From Candidatus Opimibacter skivensis (GTDB taxonomy: Bacteria > Bacteroidota > Bacteroidia > Chitinophagales > Saprospiraceae), in NCBI GenBank assembly GCA_016721905.1, contig JADKHH010000027.1, positions 112,344-176,343 of the forward strand: a stretch of 64,000 nt of DNA, in the 5' to 3' direction. The notes under the pieces are model-generated. The model had not been told where the DNA came from, ran no database searches, and worked only from the letters and a program-made list of their open reading frames with translations. How positions within the stretch are numbered: the first letter of the stretch is position 1; each line of letters starts with the position of its first letter. Position numbers and translations under genes: made by a program. This document shows positions 10,030 to 17,981 of this stretch, one piece after another.

Positions 10030-11805
10030 AAACCCAATCTTCGCTTTCCCTCCGCTGACATTCTTTGGATCAAATTCCTTGACATCCTCCAGGAGGATCG
10101 TGGCTAACAAATCAGGTGTGCGTTCTTCCTTCTTTATAGCAGCAAGCCTCAGATTCTGATTCTTGACAGATTCCGCGACTACCTGCCGTACCGACCTGGC
10201 GTTGCCAAAGAATTCATCCCGGTGATTAAAGAGTGCAGTGAAATAGCTTTTTAAATGGGTGGCTGCATCCACATCAGGCATGACACCCTCTTTGCGATAC
10301 ATGGATAGAGCGATGATAAACATCTGGTCAGGGGTGTAATCCTCAAAGTGAAAGTATTTATCAAATCTGGATTTCAACCCCGGATTGGAATTGATAAACC
10401 CATGCATATTGTGCGTATACCCGGCGACGATGACCCCGAACTTACCACGCATGTCTTCCATCCGCTTAAGAATGATCTGGATCGCTTCTCCACCAAAATC
10501 ATAAGGAGAACCCTTCTCCTGCGCCAGTGAATACGCTTCGTCAATAAATAAAACACCTCCCATGGCCTCATTGATTTTCTCTCCGGTCTTGATCGCCGTC
10601 TGACCGATATACCCGGCGACTAGTCCCTCGCGATCCACCTCCACAAGATGGCCTTTCTCTAAAATACCAAGGCCCTTGTATACATTAGAAAGTATTCGTG
10701 CTACTGTTGTTTTGCCTGTCCCTGGATTACCGGTAAAGACAGTATGCAATGAAAATTTATTCAACACATCCTTTCCTGTTTCCTGATAAAATTTCACCAG
10801 GCTGACCATTTCATTTACTTCTGTCTTTATTTTATCCAGACCTGTGAGTAGATTGAGCTCCTCAAGGCTTTCAGCTAAAAGCGTATCTAAAGATTGAGAT
10901 TGAGTTGCTGTTGAAGATGCAAAAGCCTGGTCAAGTATTTGTCCTTTGTTTGTGATCACATGGGCACCCCCTTCCTCAAAACCCTCCCCTACTTCGAATG
11001 GAACGGTAGCAATGTGCATGTCCATGAAAATAATCTCCATCGTATACCGGTCGTTGTGCCACGAACCGGGTTGCGCATTTCCCCATCCTGCATAGACGGA
11101 AAATACCTGCCCGACCGTATTGGGTGGAACGTAGGTGAGATAACTCTGGCTTCCCTTTGGCTGGCCATCGGCATCGGAATACAGAAAGAAAATCTCGGCA
11201 AAATAATCCTTGGCAGATTTGTTTTTAAAATTGACTTCACCCCACACAAAGCGCGTATCCTTCTGACTGAATTTCTTCACATATTTTTTATCCGGCAGCG
11301 TGGAAGCCTGACCATCACCTTCAAATAACCGGATAGATTCGAGATCAAAATAATGGTTCTGTCCTGCGGGCAGATCACCCACATCTTCAATATAAAACAT
11401 CGTCTCCCCGATCTTCACTTCATCGATATAAGCCTCCCACACATAGTTTCCTTTCCGCCAGTAATCACCTGGTTTGGCATTGCCCCACGAATGCCGGGCA
11501 AATACAATATTCTCCTCTTTCAGCACTTTACGTTTCTCCTCAAAATTGGAGAGCTCATTCTTCTGGCTGCCATTGACAAAAAAACACTTGGACCGGATAG
11601 ATGCTTCCCATTCTTCTTCATCAAACCATTTATTGAAAAACGAGATTTCCACCCGCAGATAGGTTGTTTCATATCGGTCAAATACTTTCCTGTACTTTTT
11701 AGTTGCACCGGCCATCCATTCATCAGACGAGTGGACCTTCATCTCCTTAAACTTGTATCGACCAGGCACCTGACCTGAAGAACCGCCTTCTTCCGGGTTA
11801 CTCAT
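10021..11805 (-). CDS. CbbX/SpoVK-like AAA+ ATPase with duplicated N-terminal beta domain
   Basis: A 594-residue protein. The C-terminal half (about 310-594) is an AAA+ module of the CbbX/SpoVK type: Walker A GNPGTGKTT near residue 358, Walker B GVLFIDEAYSL near 420, sensor-like VIVAGYTHNMHGFINSNPGLKSRF, and an arginine-rich GNARSVRQVV box. The N-terminal 300 residues contain two related domains, each with a WGNAxPG motif (HSWGNAKPGDYW and AGWGNAQPGSWH) and surrounding beta-strands; I do not recognise them. CbbX-type ATPases remodel protein complexes, so the beta domains may recognise the client (inference). The last codons and stop lie inside a REP repeat copy. The gene diverges from the small gene at 11991. 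Confidence 0.85.
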   Translation of the reverse strand: MSNPEEGGSSGQVPGRYKFKEMKVHSSDEWMAGATKKYRKVFDRYETTYLRVEISFFNKWFDEEEWEASIRSKCFFVNGSQKNELSNFEEKRKVLKEENIVFARHSWGNAKPGDYWRKGNYVWEAYIDEVKIGETMFYIEDVGDLPAGQNHYFDLESIRLFEGDGQASTLPDKKYVKKFSQKDTRFVWGEVNFKNKSAKDYFAEIFFLYSDADGQPKGSQSYLTYVPPNTVGQVFSVYAGWGNAQPGSWHNDRYTMEIIFMDMHIATVPFEVGEGFEEGGAHVITNKGQILDQAFASSTATQSQSLDTLLAESLEELNLLTGLDKIKTEVNEMVSLVKFYQETGKDVLNKFSLHTVFTGNPGTGKTTVARILSNVYKGLGILEKGHLVEVDREGLVAGYIGQTAIKTGEKINEAMGGVLFIDEAYSLAQEKGSPYDFGGEAIQIILKRMEDMRGKFGVIVAGYTHNMHGFINSNPGLKSRFDKYFHFEDYTPDQMFIIALSMYRKEGVMPDVDAATHLKSYFTALFNHRDEFFGNARSVRQVVAESVKNQNLRLAAIKKEERTPDLLATILLEDVKEFDPKNVSGGKAKIGFKP

Positions 11806-11990
11806 AACGTTGTGTTTAGGTTGTCAAAATAGGGAAAAAGATGAATCCCGTACCCTACTCCATTTGTGCGTTTCTGGAAAGTTTTCTTCATGGCTCAACC
11901 ACCTCTTTCCAAAACATTACCTAAAAACTGGTGTTTCCCTACTAAAAGGACTAATTTTACATTTCAAACTTCAAACAAATAATAACCAAC

Positions 11991-12371
11991 ATGAAAGATC
12001 AACATCAAAAACAATATGCCGGTGTATGGATGGATCACCACAATGCGGTATTTATCCCATTCACAGACGGGGCATTTGCGATCCAGGAAGACAAAGTCGT
12101 AGCCGGTGAATATCACGGTGACAAAGGTGAACACGCATACAACAATGCCGAAAAGACCGATAACCGTAAATATTTCAAGACCATCGCCAGCCAGTTGCTC
12201 AAATATGATGAAATATACATTTTTGGCCCAGGCAAGTCACAGGAAGAATTCTTGAATTTCCTGAATGATGACAATCACTTCAAAAACAAGAAGATTACAC
12301 TTGGAAGTGCCGAAAAAATGACAGACCCTCAGACAGTAGCTAAGGTCAGGGATTTCTTTAAGAATGCCTGA
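11991..12371 (+). CDS. Small protein resembling eRF1 domain 3 / bacterial release-factor-like (baeRF) family
   Basis: A 126-residue soluble protein. It opens with AGVWMDHHNAVFIPF, a strand pattern seen in short proteins annotated as translational machinery or eRF1-domain-3-like, and contains a central YDEIYIFGPGKSQEEFLNFL segment that matches the expected beta-strand, glycine turn and helix of that fold, then ITLGSAEKMTDPQTVAKVRDFF. Full bacterial eRF1-like proteins are thought to act on stalled ribosomes; this one has only the C-terminal type domain and no GGQ-like motif, so a role is inference. It is divergent from the AAA+ gene with a 185 bp intergenic region and is followed by a good terminator. 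Confidence 0.5.
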   Translation: MKDQHQKQYAGVWMDHHNAVFIPFTDGAFAIQEDKVVAGEYHGDKGEHAYNNAEKTDNRKYFKTIASQLLKYDEIYIFGPGKSQEEFLNFLNDDNHFKNKKITLGSAEKMTDPQTVAKVRDFFKNA

Positions 12372-12461
12372 TTCCTCCGGAAAGCTATAACAGGGTGAAC
12401 TTTTGATTAGTCAAACAGCCAGGCTTATATAGCCTTGCGCTATATGACTCATCATTGAAGG

Positions 12462-12508
12462 AAAAAGCACTCGTCTAACTACATGTTAGCCGGGTGCTTT
12501 TTTTTTGG
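12462..12508 (+). terminator. Rho-independent terminator after the baeRF-like gene
   Basis: Stem GCACTCGTCTAAC pairs with GTTAGCCGGGTGC (two mismatches) across a short loop and is followed by a run of nine T. It ends transcription from 11991 before the lipoprotein gene at 12595. Confidence 0.8.
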
Positions 12509-12559
12509 CATAGAGGCAAATCCCCTTTTTGCGGTATTTCAGTCCATATAATGCAGCTA

Positions 12560-12567
12560 TACCTTTG
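12560..12567 (+). promoter_or_regulatory. Possible Bacteroidota -7 box (TACCTTTG)
   Basis: TACCTTTG matches the TAnnTTTG consensus and lies 28 bp before the lipoprotein ATG. The -33 position has only a TTTC, so the promoter is plausible but incomplete. Confidence 0.4.
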
Positions 12568-12594
12568 GATAACAAACCTTAAAACTATCCGAAG

Positions 12595-13374
12595 ATGAAA
12601 AGTAACTTTCTCCGAATTCTTATACTTGTCCTCACGCCAATCAGCTTTGCCGCTATCACCTCTTGTTCAGATGATGACTCTCCATCCAAGCCTACGATTA
12701 TCAGTGCCGCCGGTGACATCCAGCCATCCATGGACGAATTCAGAAACCTCTTGGGACCTAACAATGGCAACACATCAGGTTCACAAACGACCGGTCGCAG
12801 GGAAATCAACTGGGACGGCGTACCAGACAGTGTAGCGGTGCCCAATGGTTATGTTGGTGACTTCTTCAATATACCGTCCAATGGCCTGACACGGGGCATT
12901 GAATTTACAACACCTGGTATGGGGCTCATCGTGAGTGCAGATTCAAACAACCCAACCAATACACCGATGTCTTTTGGAAATATTAATCCGACGTATACGA
13001 CTACCTTTCCCCCGTTTAGTGGCGAACGCATCTTCTCGCCTCAGGGTAGTAACATTGCTGATATCAGGTTTTATGTCCCTGGCACAGATCTGCCTGCTGT
13101 AGTAAGAGGCTTTGGTGCTGTCTATATCGATGTAGACCGGGATGAAAATGCAGCATTTGAATTTTTCGATATCAACGAAAACTCATTAGGCGTATACGGA
13201 ACCAAGGCTTTAAACCAGGGATATGTTTTCCTCGCAATACTTTTCAATTCCCCTATCATTCACCATATCCGGATCGAATATGGAAATTCAGCATTAGGCC
13301 CTGATGACGGAGGCGCCATTGATGTTTCGGTGATGGATGATTTTATATTCGCTGAGCCTCAGGAGGCAGAGTAA
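12595..13374 (+). CDS. Secreted lipoprotein of unknown function
   Basis: A 259-residue protein with a lipoprotein signal: a charged start, hydrophobic stretch, and lipobox AITSC with Cys24 followed by DDD, which in Bacteroidota often marks surface exposure. The mature part is rich in beta-strand patterns and Gly/Asn/Pro; it contains YIDVDRDENAAFEFFDINENSLGVYG, a segment seen in putative sugar- or calcium-binding jelly-roll domains. No enzyme motif is visible. It stands alone between a terminator and the methyltransferase gene. Confidence 0.75.
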   Translation: MKSNFLRILILVLTPISFAAITSCSDDDSPSKPTIISAAGDIQPSMDEFRNLLGPNNGNTSGSQTTGRREINWDGVPDSVAVPNGYVGDFFNIPSNGLTRGIEFTTPGMGLIVSADSNNPTNTPMSFGNINPTYTTTFPPFSGERIFSPQGSNIADIRFYVPGTDLPAVVRGFGAVYIDVDRDENAAFEFFDINENSLGVYGTKALNQGYVFLAILFNSPIIHHIRIEYGNSALGPDDGGAIDVSVMDDFIFAEPQEAE

Positions 13375-13431
13375 TCGATCTCCTACAGACTTCAGGAAGG
13401 ATACCTAAAACTTACCCTTTCTTTACATACC

Positions 13432-13557
13432 ATGAACTCAAAGTCCTTAACTTTGCTGGGCATGGCTGTGATCAGAAGATGATCTCCTGACCCACCATCA
13501 TCACCACCACTTTTTGGCTTCCCGCAGGCTTGTCTGTTACAAGCGTGTTTATGATAA
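13432..13557 (+). other. Leader-like region with short ORF, six-histidine run and hairpin
   Basis: An ATG at 13432 opens a 16-codon ORF ending TGA at 13482 (MNSKSLTLLGMAVIRR). Immediately after, in another frame, lie six consecutive His codons (CAC CAT CAT CAC CAC CAC, about 13494-13511). A hairpin GCTTGT-loop-ACAAGC follows at about 13528-13544, with no T-run. The combination looks like a degenerate histidine-responsive leader, but the downstream gene is a methyltransferase and the His run has no in-frame start as sequenced. It could be chance or a relic. Confidence 0.3.
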
Positions 13558-13563
13558 TTGCAG

Positions 13564-14175
13564 ATGAAAGAGTTTTGGGATCAACGCTACAGCCAGAAAG
13601 AATATGCCTACGGAGAAACTCCGAATGAATATTTCAGAAATCAGATCACCTCGCTAACGCCAGGGAAAATTCTCATGCCTGCGGATGGTGAAGGCCGCAA
13701 TGGCGTTTTTGCTGCTACCCTCGGGTGGAAAGTTGATGCCTTTGACATCAGTACAGAGGGGAAACGCAAGGCTGAATTACTGGCTGATAAACACAAGGTC
13801 AATATCCATTATGTTATCGGGGCCTGCGGTCAAATCACCTTTCCTGAAAATTCCTTTGATGCGATCGCCCTTATTTATATGCATCTACCTCCGGCCTTCA
13901 TGGCCGAATGCCATCGACAACTGGTTGAATATCTAAAACCTGGTGGTGTCATCATCTTTGAAGGCTACAGCAAGAAACATATAGCGTATCAACATGCCAA
14001 TCCAACTGCCGGAGGGCCCAGGGATATTGATATGCTCTTTGATATTGCGCAGATAAAACGTGAATTCCCTTCCATTACATTTACAACACTCAGCGAAGAA
14101 GAGATTGATCTGCAAGAAGGCCAGTTTCATGAAGGGAAGGCAATGGTGATCAGATTTACAGGAAAGAAGAAATAG
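13564..14175 (+). CDS. Class I SAM-dependent methyltransferase (TehB-like)
   Basis: A 203-residue class I methyltransferase. N-terminal MKEFWDQRYSQKEYAYGETPNEYF is typical of the small TehB/thiopurine-like group, followed by motif I as MPADGEGRNGVFAA, the acidic end of strand 2 (VDAFDIS), FDAIALIYMHLPP (motif IV region) and LKPGGVIIFEGYS. Motif I reads DGEGRN where D/ExGxGxG is usual; this variant is common in the group. The ATG at 13564 is preferred to the TTG six bases upstream. The substrate is unknown. The pyruvate-kinase-like gene starts 6 bp downstream, so they are probably cotranscribed. Confidence 0.85.
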   Translation: MKEFWDQRYSQKEYAYGETPNEYFRNQITSLTPGKILMPADGEGRNGVFAATLGWKVDAFDISTEGKRKAELLADKHKVNIHYVIGACGQITFPENSFDAIALIYMHLPPAFMAECHRQLVEYLKPGGVIIFEGYSKKHIAYQHANPTAGGPRDIDMLFDIAQIKREFPSITFTTLSEEEIDLQEGQFHEGKAMVIRFTGKKK

Positions 14176-14180
14176 GCATC

Positions 14181-15707
14181 ATGGCAAAGAATACCATCAG
14201 ACAAACAACGCTGCACGGACTGACCCGGGCAAAGGCTGCCAGGAGACTAGCAGCTATCGTGCGGGAGATGAAGCAGGCAGAGCGAAAGTTTTCACCCATG
14301 CTGGATGAGTTGCACGACCACTTTAAGCATAGCGGTGACAACCTGATACATTACCTGGTTTTGCGCAGTAACGAAATCCGGGAGATACAGGAATTCCTGC
14401 ATCATATCGGATTATCATCACTGACCAATTCTGAAAGCCATACCCTCTCTCAGGTGCAACAAGTATTAAACTGGTTGCAACATAAAGAGCCAGAGGTAAA
14501 GAAGGCTACCTCCTGCAACTTTGAAGAGGCCTCCAGACTCCAATTATTGCATGCTGAAGAATTGCTTGGTATATTTCCAAAAAAGGACAGGCCACACATC
14601 ATGGTCACCTTTTCATCCGCCCTCCTAGAAGATCGTAAGCTGATGGAAGAAATGCTCAACAAAGGTATGTCTGTGGCGCGCATCAATTGTGCACACGATA
14701 CACCTGAGATGTGGCTGCAAATGATATCGCTGCTTAAAAAAGCAATGGCCAAGACAGGCAGGAATTGCAAAATATACATGGACCTCGCAGGCCCTAAAAT
14801 CAGGATCAAAAGTATCCATGCCCTCAAGAAAAATGAAGACCTCGAACTGCCTGTCAAGGAAGGCACTGAATTGATCCTGAGCCATTCAAAAGCAGCGGAA
14901 ATAAAAGGAAAGAAACATAAACGAAAAGCGGATATCCTACATATCGAACCCAAAGAGTTACTGGGGATGGTCAAGGAAGGAGAGCATATATTTTTTGATG
15001 AAGGAAAGTTTGAGGCCAGAGTCACCAAAGTGGAGCCTGACCATGTAACGGTACAAATCGTCAGGATCTCTGCCAGGAACCATTTCTTAAAACCGGAACG
15101 GGGGATTAATCTGCCGGATTCCGATATTACCATTCCCACCCTGACAGCAGAGGACAAAATCAATATTCCATTCATTTGCGAGCATGCTGATATGGTTGGC
15201 TACTCCTTTGTCAGCAGTCCTGAGGACATCGAACTCCTTCGACAGGAAATAAATAAATACAATCCACGTCGCAAGCCGGCCATCATCCTGAAAATTGAAC
15301 GCCTCTCCGCTGTCCAGCATTTGCCAGCCCTATTGATTAATGGGATGAAAGATGAAGCCATGGGCGTGATGATAGCCCGCGGTGACCTGGCAGTGGAAAT
15401 TGGCTTCGAGCGCCTGAGCGAAATACAGGAAGAAATACTCTGGATTTGCGAGGCGGCACATGTACCAGTCATCTGGGCTACGCAGGTACTCGAGACCCTC
15501 AATAAGACAGGCTATGCTACCCGCTCCGAAATCACGGATGCAGCCATGAGTGGCCGCGCTGAATGCGTGATGCTCAACAAAGGAAAATATATCGTCAGCA
15601 CCATTGAGACGCTCGATGATATACTCACACGCCAGCAAGGTCATGTCAATAAGAAAAGGTATATCATGCGGCCCTTAGGGATTGCCAAATCATTTATTGA
15701 AAGGTGA
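14181..15707 (+). CDS. Divergent pyruvate-kinase-like protein with extra N-terminal domain
   Basis: A 508-residue protein. Residues 1 to about 130 form a helical domain I do not recognise. The remainder follows the pyruvate kinase barrel: MSVARINCAHD, MDLAGPKIRI, a B-domain-like insertion, IILKIER with the catalytic Lys near 370, MIARGDLAVE near 398 and WATQVLETLNKTGYATRSEITDAAMSG near 432. It ends soon after the barrel and lacks the usual C-terminal allosteric domain. Lys in GPKIR (Glu in potassium-dependent enzymes) and Ala replacing the potassium-ligand Ser in RxNxxH suggest a potassium-independent active site. It may be a pyruvate kinase paralogue with another substrate. Its partner upstream is a methyltransferase; the cytochrome gene downstream is convergent. 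Confidence 0.8.
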   Translation: MAKNTIRQTTLHGLTRAKAARRLAAIVREMKQAERKFSPMLDELHDHFKHSGDNLIHYLVLRSNEIREIQEFLHHIGLSSLTNSESHTLSQVQQVLNWLQHKEPEVKKATSCNFEEASRLQLLHAEELLGIFPKKDRPHIMVTFSSALLEDRKLMEEMLNKGMSVARINCAHDTPEMWLQMISLLKKAMAKTGRNCKIYMDLAGPKIRIKSIHALKKNEDLELPVKEGTELILSHSKAAEIKGKKHKRKADILHIEPKELLGMVKEGEHIFFDEGKFEARVTKVEPDHVTVQIVRISARNHFLKPERGINLPDSDITIPTLTAEDKINIPFICEHADMVGYSFVSSPEDIELLRQEINKYNPRRKPAIILKIERLSAVQHLPALLINGMKDEAMGVMIARGDLAVEIGFERLSEIQEEILWICEAAHVPVIWATQVLETLNKTGYATRSEITDAAMSGRAECVMLNKGKYIVSTIETLDDILTRQQGHVNKKRYIMRPLGIAKSFIER

Positions 15708-15733
15708 GACCCCTGCAGGTGTATATGCTGATG

Positions 15734-16735
15734 CTATTCTATTGATGAATTAGCGATGGTAGCAGGGAATTCTTCTCCCGGAGCAAATACTGTCTTTTCA
15801 ATTTTATTAGCCACAGGTTTCAGCGACATCAGATAGCGATACAGCGCTTTTAATTCTGTTTCATCCATTTTCGAAAACGACCCCCAGGGCATAGGGCTTC
15901 CTTTGTGCACCCTACCCGCTTTAAAACGACCAACAAAAGCTTCTTCGCTCCAGTGTGCAATAACTCCATACTCTTTATGTGGTGTAAGATTTGGAGTAAC
16001 AAATGAATAGCCCTCTGAAAAGGGATCAACTCCAAATTCATTTCCACCTGCAAATTCAGGGCCTATAGCACTGCCAGTGACCATATCCATTTTGGTATGA
16101 CATGCGCGACAGTTGGCAACATTATTGGCGATATATCGACCATACTCAATCGTCGGCTCTTTCACTGCGACAGGAGGTGTTATGGCCGGACCTTTAGGTT
16201 TCAACACCCCAAAAGCAACCAATGCCTTCCCAACAAGTCTTAGTTCAGTAAGCTTTACCTCATGACGCACGGGTTCCTGAGATCTGAGAAAAGAAATCAC
16301 AGCTGTCAGGTCCTCATCACTCATTTCCTGGAATGGCATAAACGGAAAAATGAACCTTCCGTCACTTCCCACGCTATGACGGAGCGTCCGGGCTAGTTCG
16401 CTGTCAGTGAGTTTACCAATTCCTGTTTCCATATCAGGTGTTATGTTCGGCGCCCTGAAGGTACCCGGCGGAATATCAAATTCCCATCCCCCTGACAAAG
16501 GCACTTCTATGCCTTGGTCTACATCTTTAAGTCTGTCCATCGGAACATGACATGATGCACAGTGTGCAGGTCCATAGGCCAGATATTTTCCGCGGGCTAT
16601 GACCGCCGAATCCCGCACAGCGCGGAGCTCCGGATAAGGTGCATCCAGTTTCTTACCCGAGGATATTTCTATATAAATCATAAGGGCCATAACCAGGAGC
16701 ACAAGCCCGGTCAAAAGTTTGAAAATGAGTTTCAT
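15734..16735 (-). CDS. Diheme cytochrome c family protein
   Basis: A 333-residue protein with an N-terminal signal or anchor (MKLIFKLLTGLVLLVMALMI) and two c-type haem sites, CASCH and CRACH. Each is followed at suitable distance by a Met/Pro-rich segment (PFMPFQEMSDEDL and KGSPMPWGSFSKMDE), giving probable Met axial ligands. The two halves are repeats, as in diheme cytochromes that serve alcohol/sugar dehydrogenases or terminal oxidases. It acts in the periplasm or on its membrane face. I chose the ATG at 16735 because it directly precedes the signal segment; an upstream ATG would add 23 unlikely residues. No partner dehydrogenase is adjacent. Confidence 0.85.
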   Translation of the reverse strand: MKLIFKLLTGLVLLVMALMIYIEISSGKKLDAPYPELRAVRDSAVIARGKYLAYGPAHCASCHVPMDRLKDVDQGIEVPLSGGWEFDIPPGTFRAPNITPDMETGIGKLTDSELARTLRHSVGSDGRFIFPFMPFQEMSDEDLTAVISFLRSQEPVRHEVKLTELRLVGKALVAFGVLKPKGPAITPPVAVKEPTIEYGRYIANNVANCRACHTKMDMVTGSAIGPEFAGGNEFGVDPFSEGYSFVTPNLTPHKEYGVIAHWSEEAFVGRFKAGRVHKGSPMPWGSFSKMDETELKALYRYLMSLKPVANKIEKTVFAPGEEFPATIANSSIE

Positions 16736-16880
16736 TTGATTCGGTTTAAAATGGTGTTTTATTTTGACAAGACAAAAATGGCTACACCCAGGGCCAACGC
16801 ACAACTACTTTGCTGCTGAAATGTTATAAATCCTGATTGAGTTGCGATCTCGGTGCAGGGTTGAAATAAAACCCTATAAA

Positions 16881-16911
16881 TTTGGTTAGTATTAAAAACC
16901 CATTAACTTTG
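16881..16911 (+). promoter_or_regulatory. his operon promoter (TTTG-N19-TAACTTTG)
   Basis: TTTG at 16881-16884 and TAACTTTG at 16904-16911 are separated by 19 bp, an exact fit to the Bacteroidota primary sigma consensus TTTG-N19-TAnnTTTG. It sits about 20 bp before the leader peptide ATG, so the transcript would begin near 16918. Confidence 0.7.
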
Positions 16912-16930
16912 GCCTGTAACGATCTATAAA

Positions 16931-16996
16931 ATGATTAACAACATCCTGAATCTTCATCATCATTGTCATCATTGCGCGAAGGCGTGGTTGGCATGA
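16931..16996 (+). CDS. hisL: Histidine operon leader peptide
   Basis: A 21-codon ORF that encodes LHHHCHHCAKAW near its end: five His codons and two Cys codons in seven positions. It stands between a consensus promoter and a hairpin with a T-run, directly upstream of hisG. This is the classic layout of ribosome-mediated attenuation: when charged histidyl-tRNA is scarce, the ribosome stalls on the His codons and the terminator is not formed. Interleaved Cys codons are unusual and could link expression to cysteine supply as well (inference). Confidence 0.85.
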   Translation: MINNILNLHHHCHHCAKAWLA

Positions 16997-17018
16997 TATG
17001 TAAATAATATCCATTTGT

Positions 17019-17052
17019 AAACCCGTCTGAGTATTCCGGACGGGTTTTTTAT
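17019..17052 (+). terminator. his attenuator terminator
   Basis: Stem AACCCGTC pairs with GACGGGTT around an 12-base loop, followed by TTTTTTATT. It lies 22 bases after the leader peptide stop and 40 bases before hisG. Confidence 0.85.
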
Positions 17053-17092
17053 TGCCCAGTATTACCGGTTTACTCAGACCTGACCTAACCTG

Positions 17093-17950
17093 ATGAGTAA
17101 GCTAAAAATTGCCGTCCAGAAAAGTGGACGCTTAAGTGAAAAATCCCTTGCCTTGCTGGCCGATTGCGGTATTAAGATCTCCAACGGAGACCGCAAGTTA
17201 AAAGCTACAGCAGAAAATTTTCCTGTGGAAGTGCTCTTCCTCCGCGATGATGATATCCCACAGTATGTTGAACAAGGCGTAGCAGATCTAGGCATCCTGG
17301 GCGAAAACGAAGTCTGGGAAAAAGGGAAGGACGTCACCCAACTTGAAAAACATGGATTTGCCTCCTGTAAACTCGTCTTGGCGATCCCAAAGGATGAGGT
17401 ATATTCCGGACTTACGTGGTTCAGGGATAAAAAAATAGCCACAAGCTATCCCTCGATTCTACGCAATTTTTTCAAAAGTCACCAAATCGAGGTCCAGATC
17501 GAAGAAATCGGTGGCAGCGTTGAAATCGCCACCGGCATTGGACTGGCTGATGCCATCTTTGATATCGTGAGCACCGGCAGCACCCTGATGCTCAATGGGC
17601 TGAAGGAGGCGGAGGTCGTGACCAGAAGCGAAGCCATCCTCATCGCTAATCCCAACCTCAATGCGGAAAAAATCAAGACGGTTGAAAGACTACTGTTCCG
17701 GATCAAGGCAGTGCGGAATGCCTCAGCAAATAAATATATCCTGCTCAATGCCCCTGACACGGCTATAGCGGGTATATGTCAAATCCTGCCTGGCATGAAA
17801 TCTCCTACGATCCTCCCGCTCGCCACACCGGGATGGTCGAGCCTGCATTCTGTGATCAGGGAAGACGAATTCTGGGACATAATAGACCAGTTGAAAGACC
17901 ATGGCGCTGAAGGAATCCTGGTCGTCCCTATTGAAAAAATGATTGTTTAA
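17093..17950 (+). CDS. hisG: ATP phosphoribosyltransferase, long form
   Basis: First enzyme of histidine synthesis: joins ATP and PRPP to give phosphoribosyl-ATP. The 285-residue length is that of the long HisG, which has a C-terminal ACT-like regulatory domain for histidine feedback and needs no HisZ. Visible features are IAVQKSGRLSEKS at the N-terminus, GVADLGILGENEVWE, and the PRPP-binding loop DAIFDIVSTGSTLMLNGL near residues 155-172; the C-terminal SLHSVIREDEFWDIIDQLKDHGAEGILVVPIEKMI is the regulatory domain. It is first in the operon, after the leader and attenuator. Confidence 0.97.
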   Translation: MSKLKIAVQKSGRLSEKSLALLADCGIKISNGDRKLKATAENFPVEVLFLRDDDIPQYVEQGVADLGILGENEVWEKGKDVTQLEKHGFASCKLVLAIPKDEVYSGLTWFRDKKIATSYPSILRNFFKSHQIEVQIEEIGGSVEIATGIGLADAIFDIVSTGSTLMLNGLKEAEVVTRSEAILIANPNLNAEKIKTVERLLFRIKAVRNASANKYILLNAPDTAIAGICQILPGMKSPTILPLATPGWSSLHSVIREDEFWDIIDQLKDHGAEGILVVPIEKMIV

Positions 17951-17981
17951 CGTCCGAATTATAAAAGCTACCATTTCAAAA

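Noticed and set aside
14450..15175. 241-codon minus-strand ORF opposite the pyruvate-kinase-like gene
   Set aside because: It is antisense to a gene with clear catalytic motifs and shows no recognisable domain.
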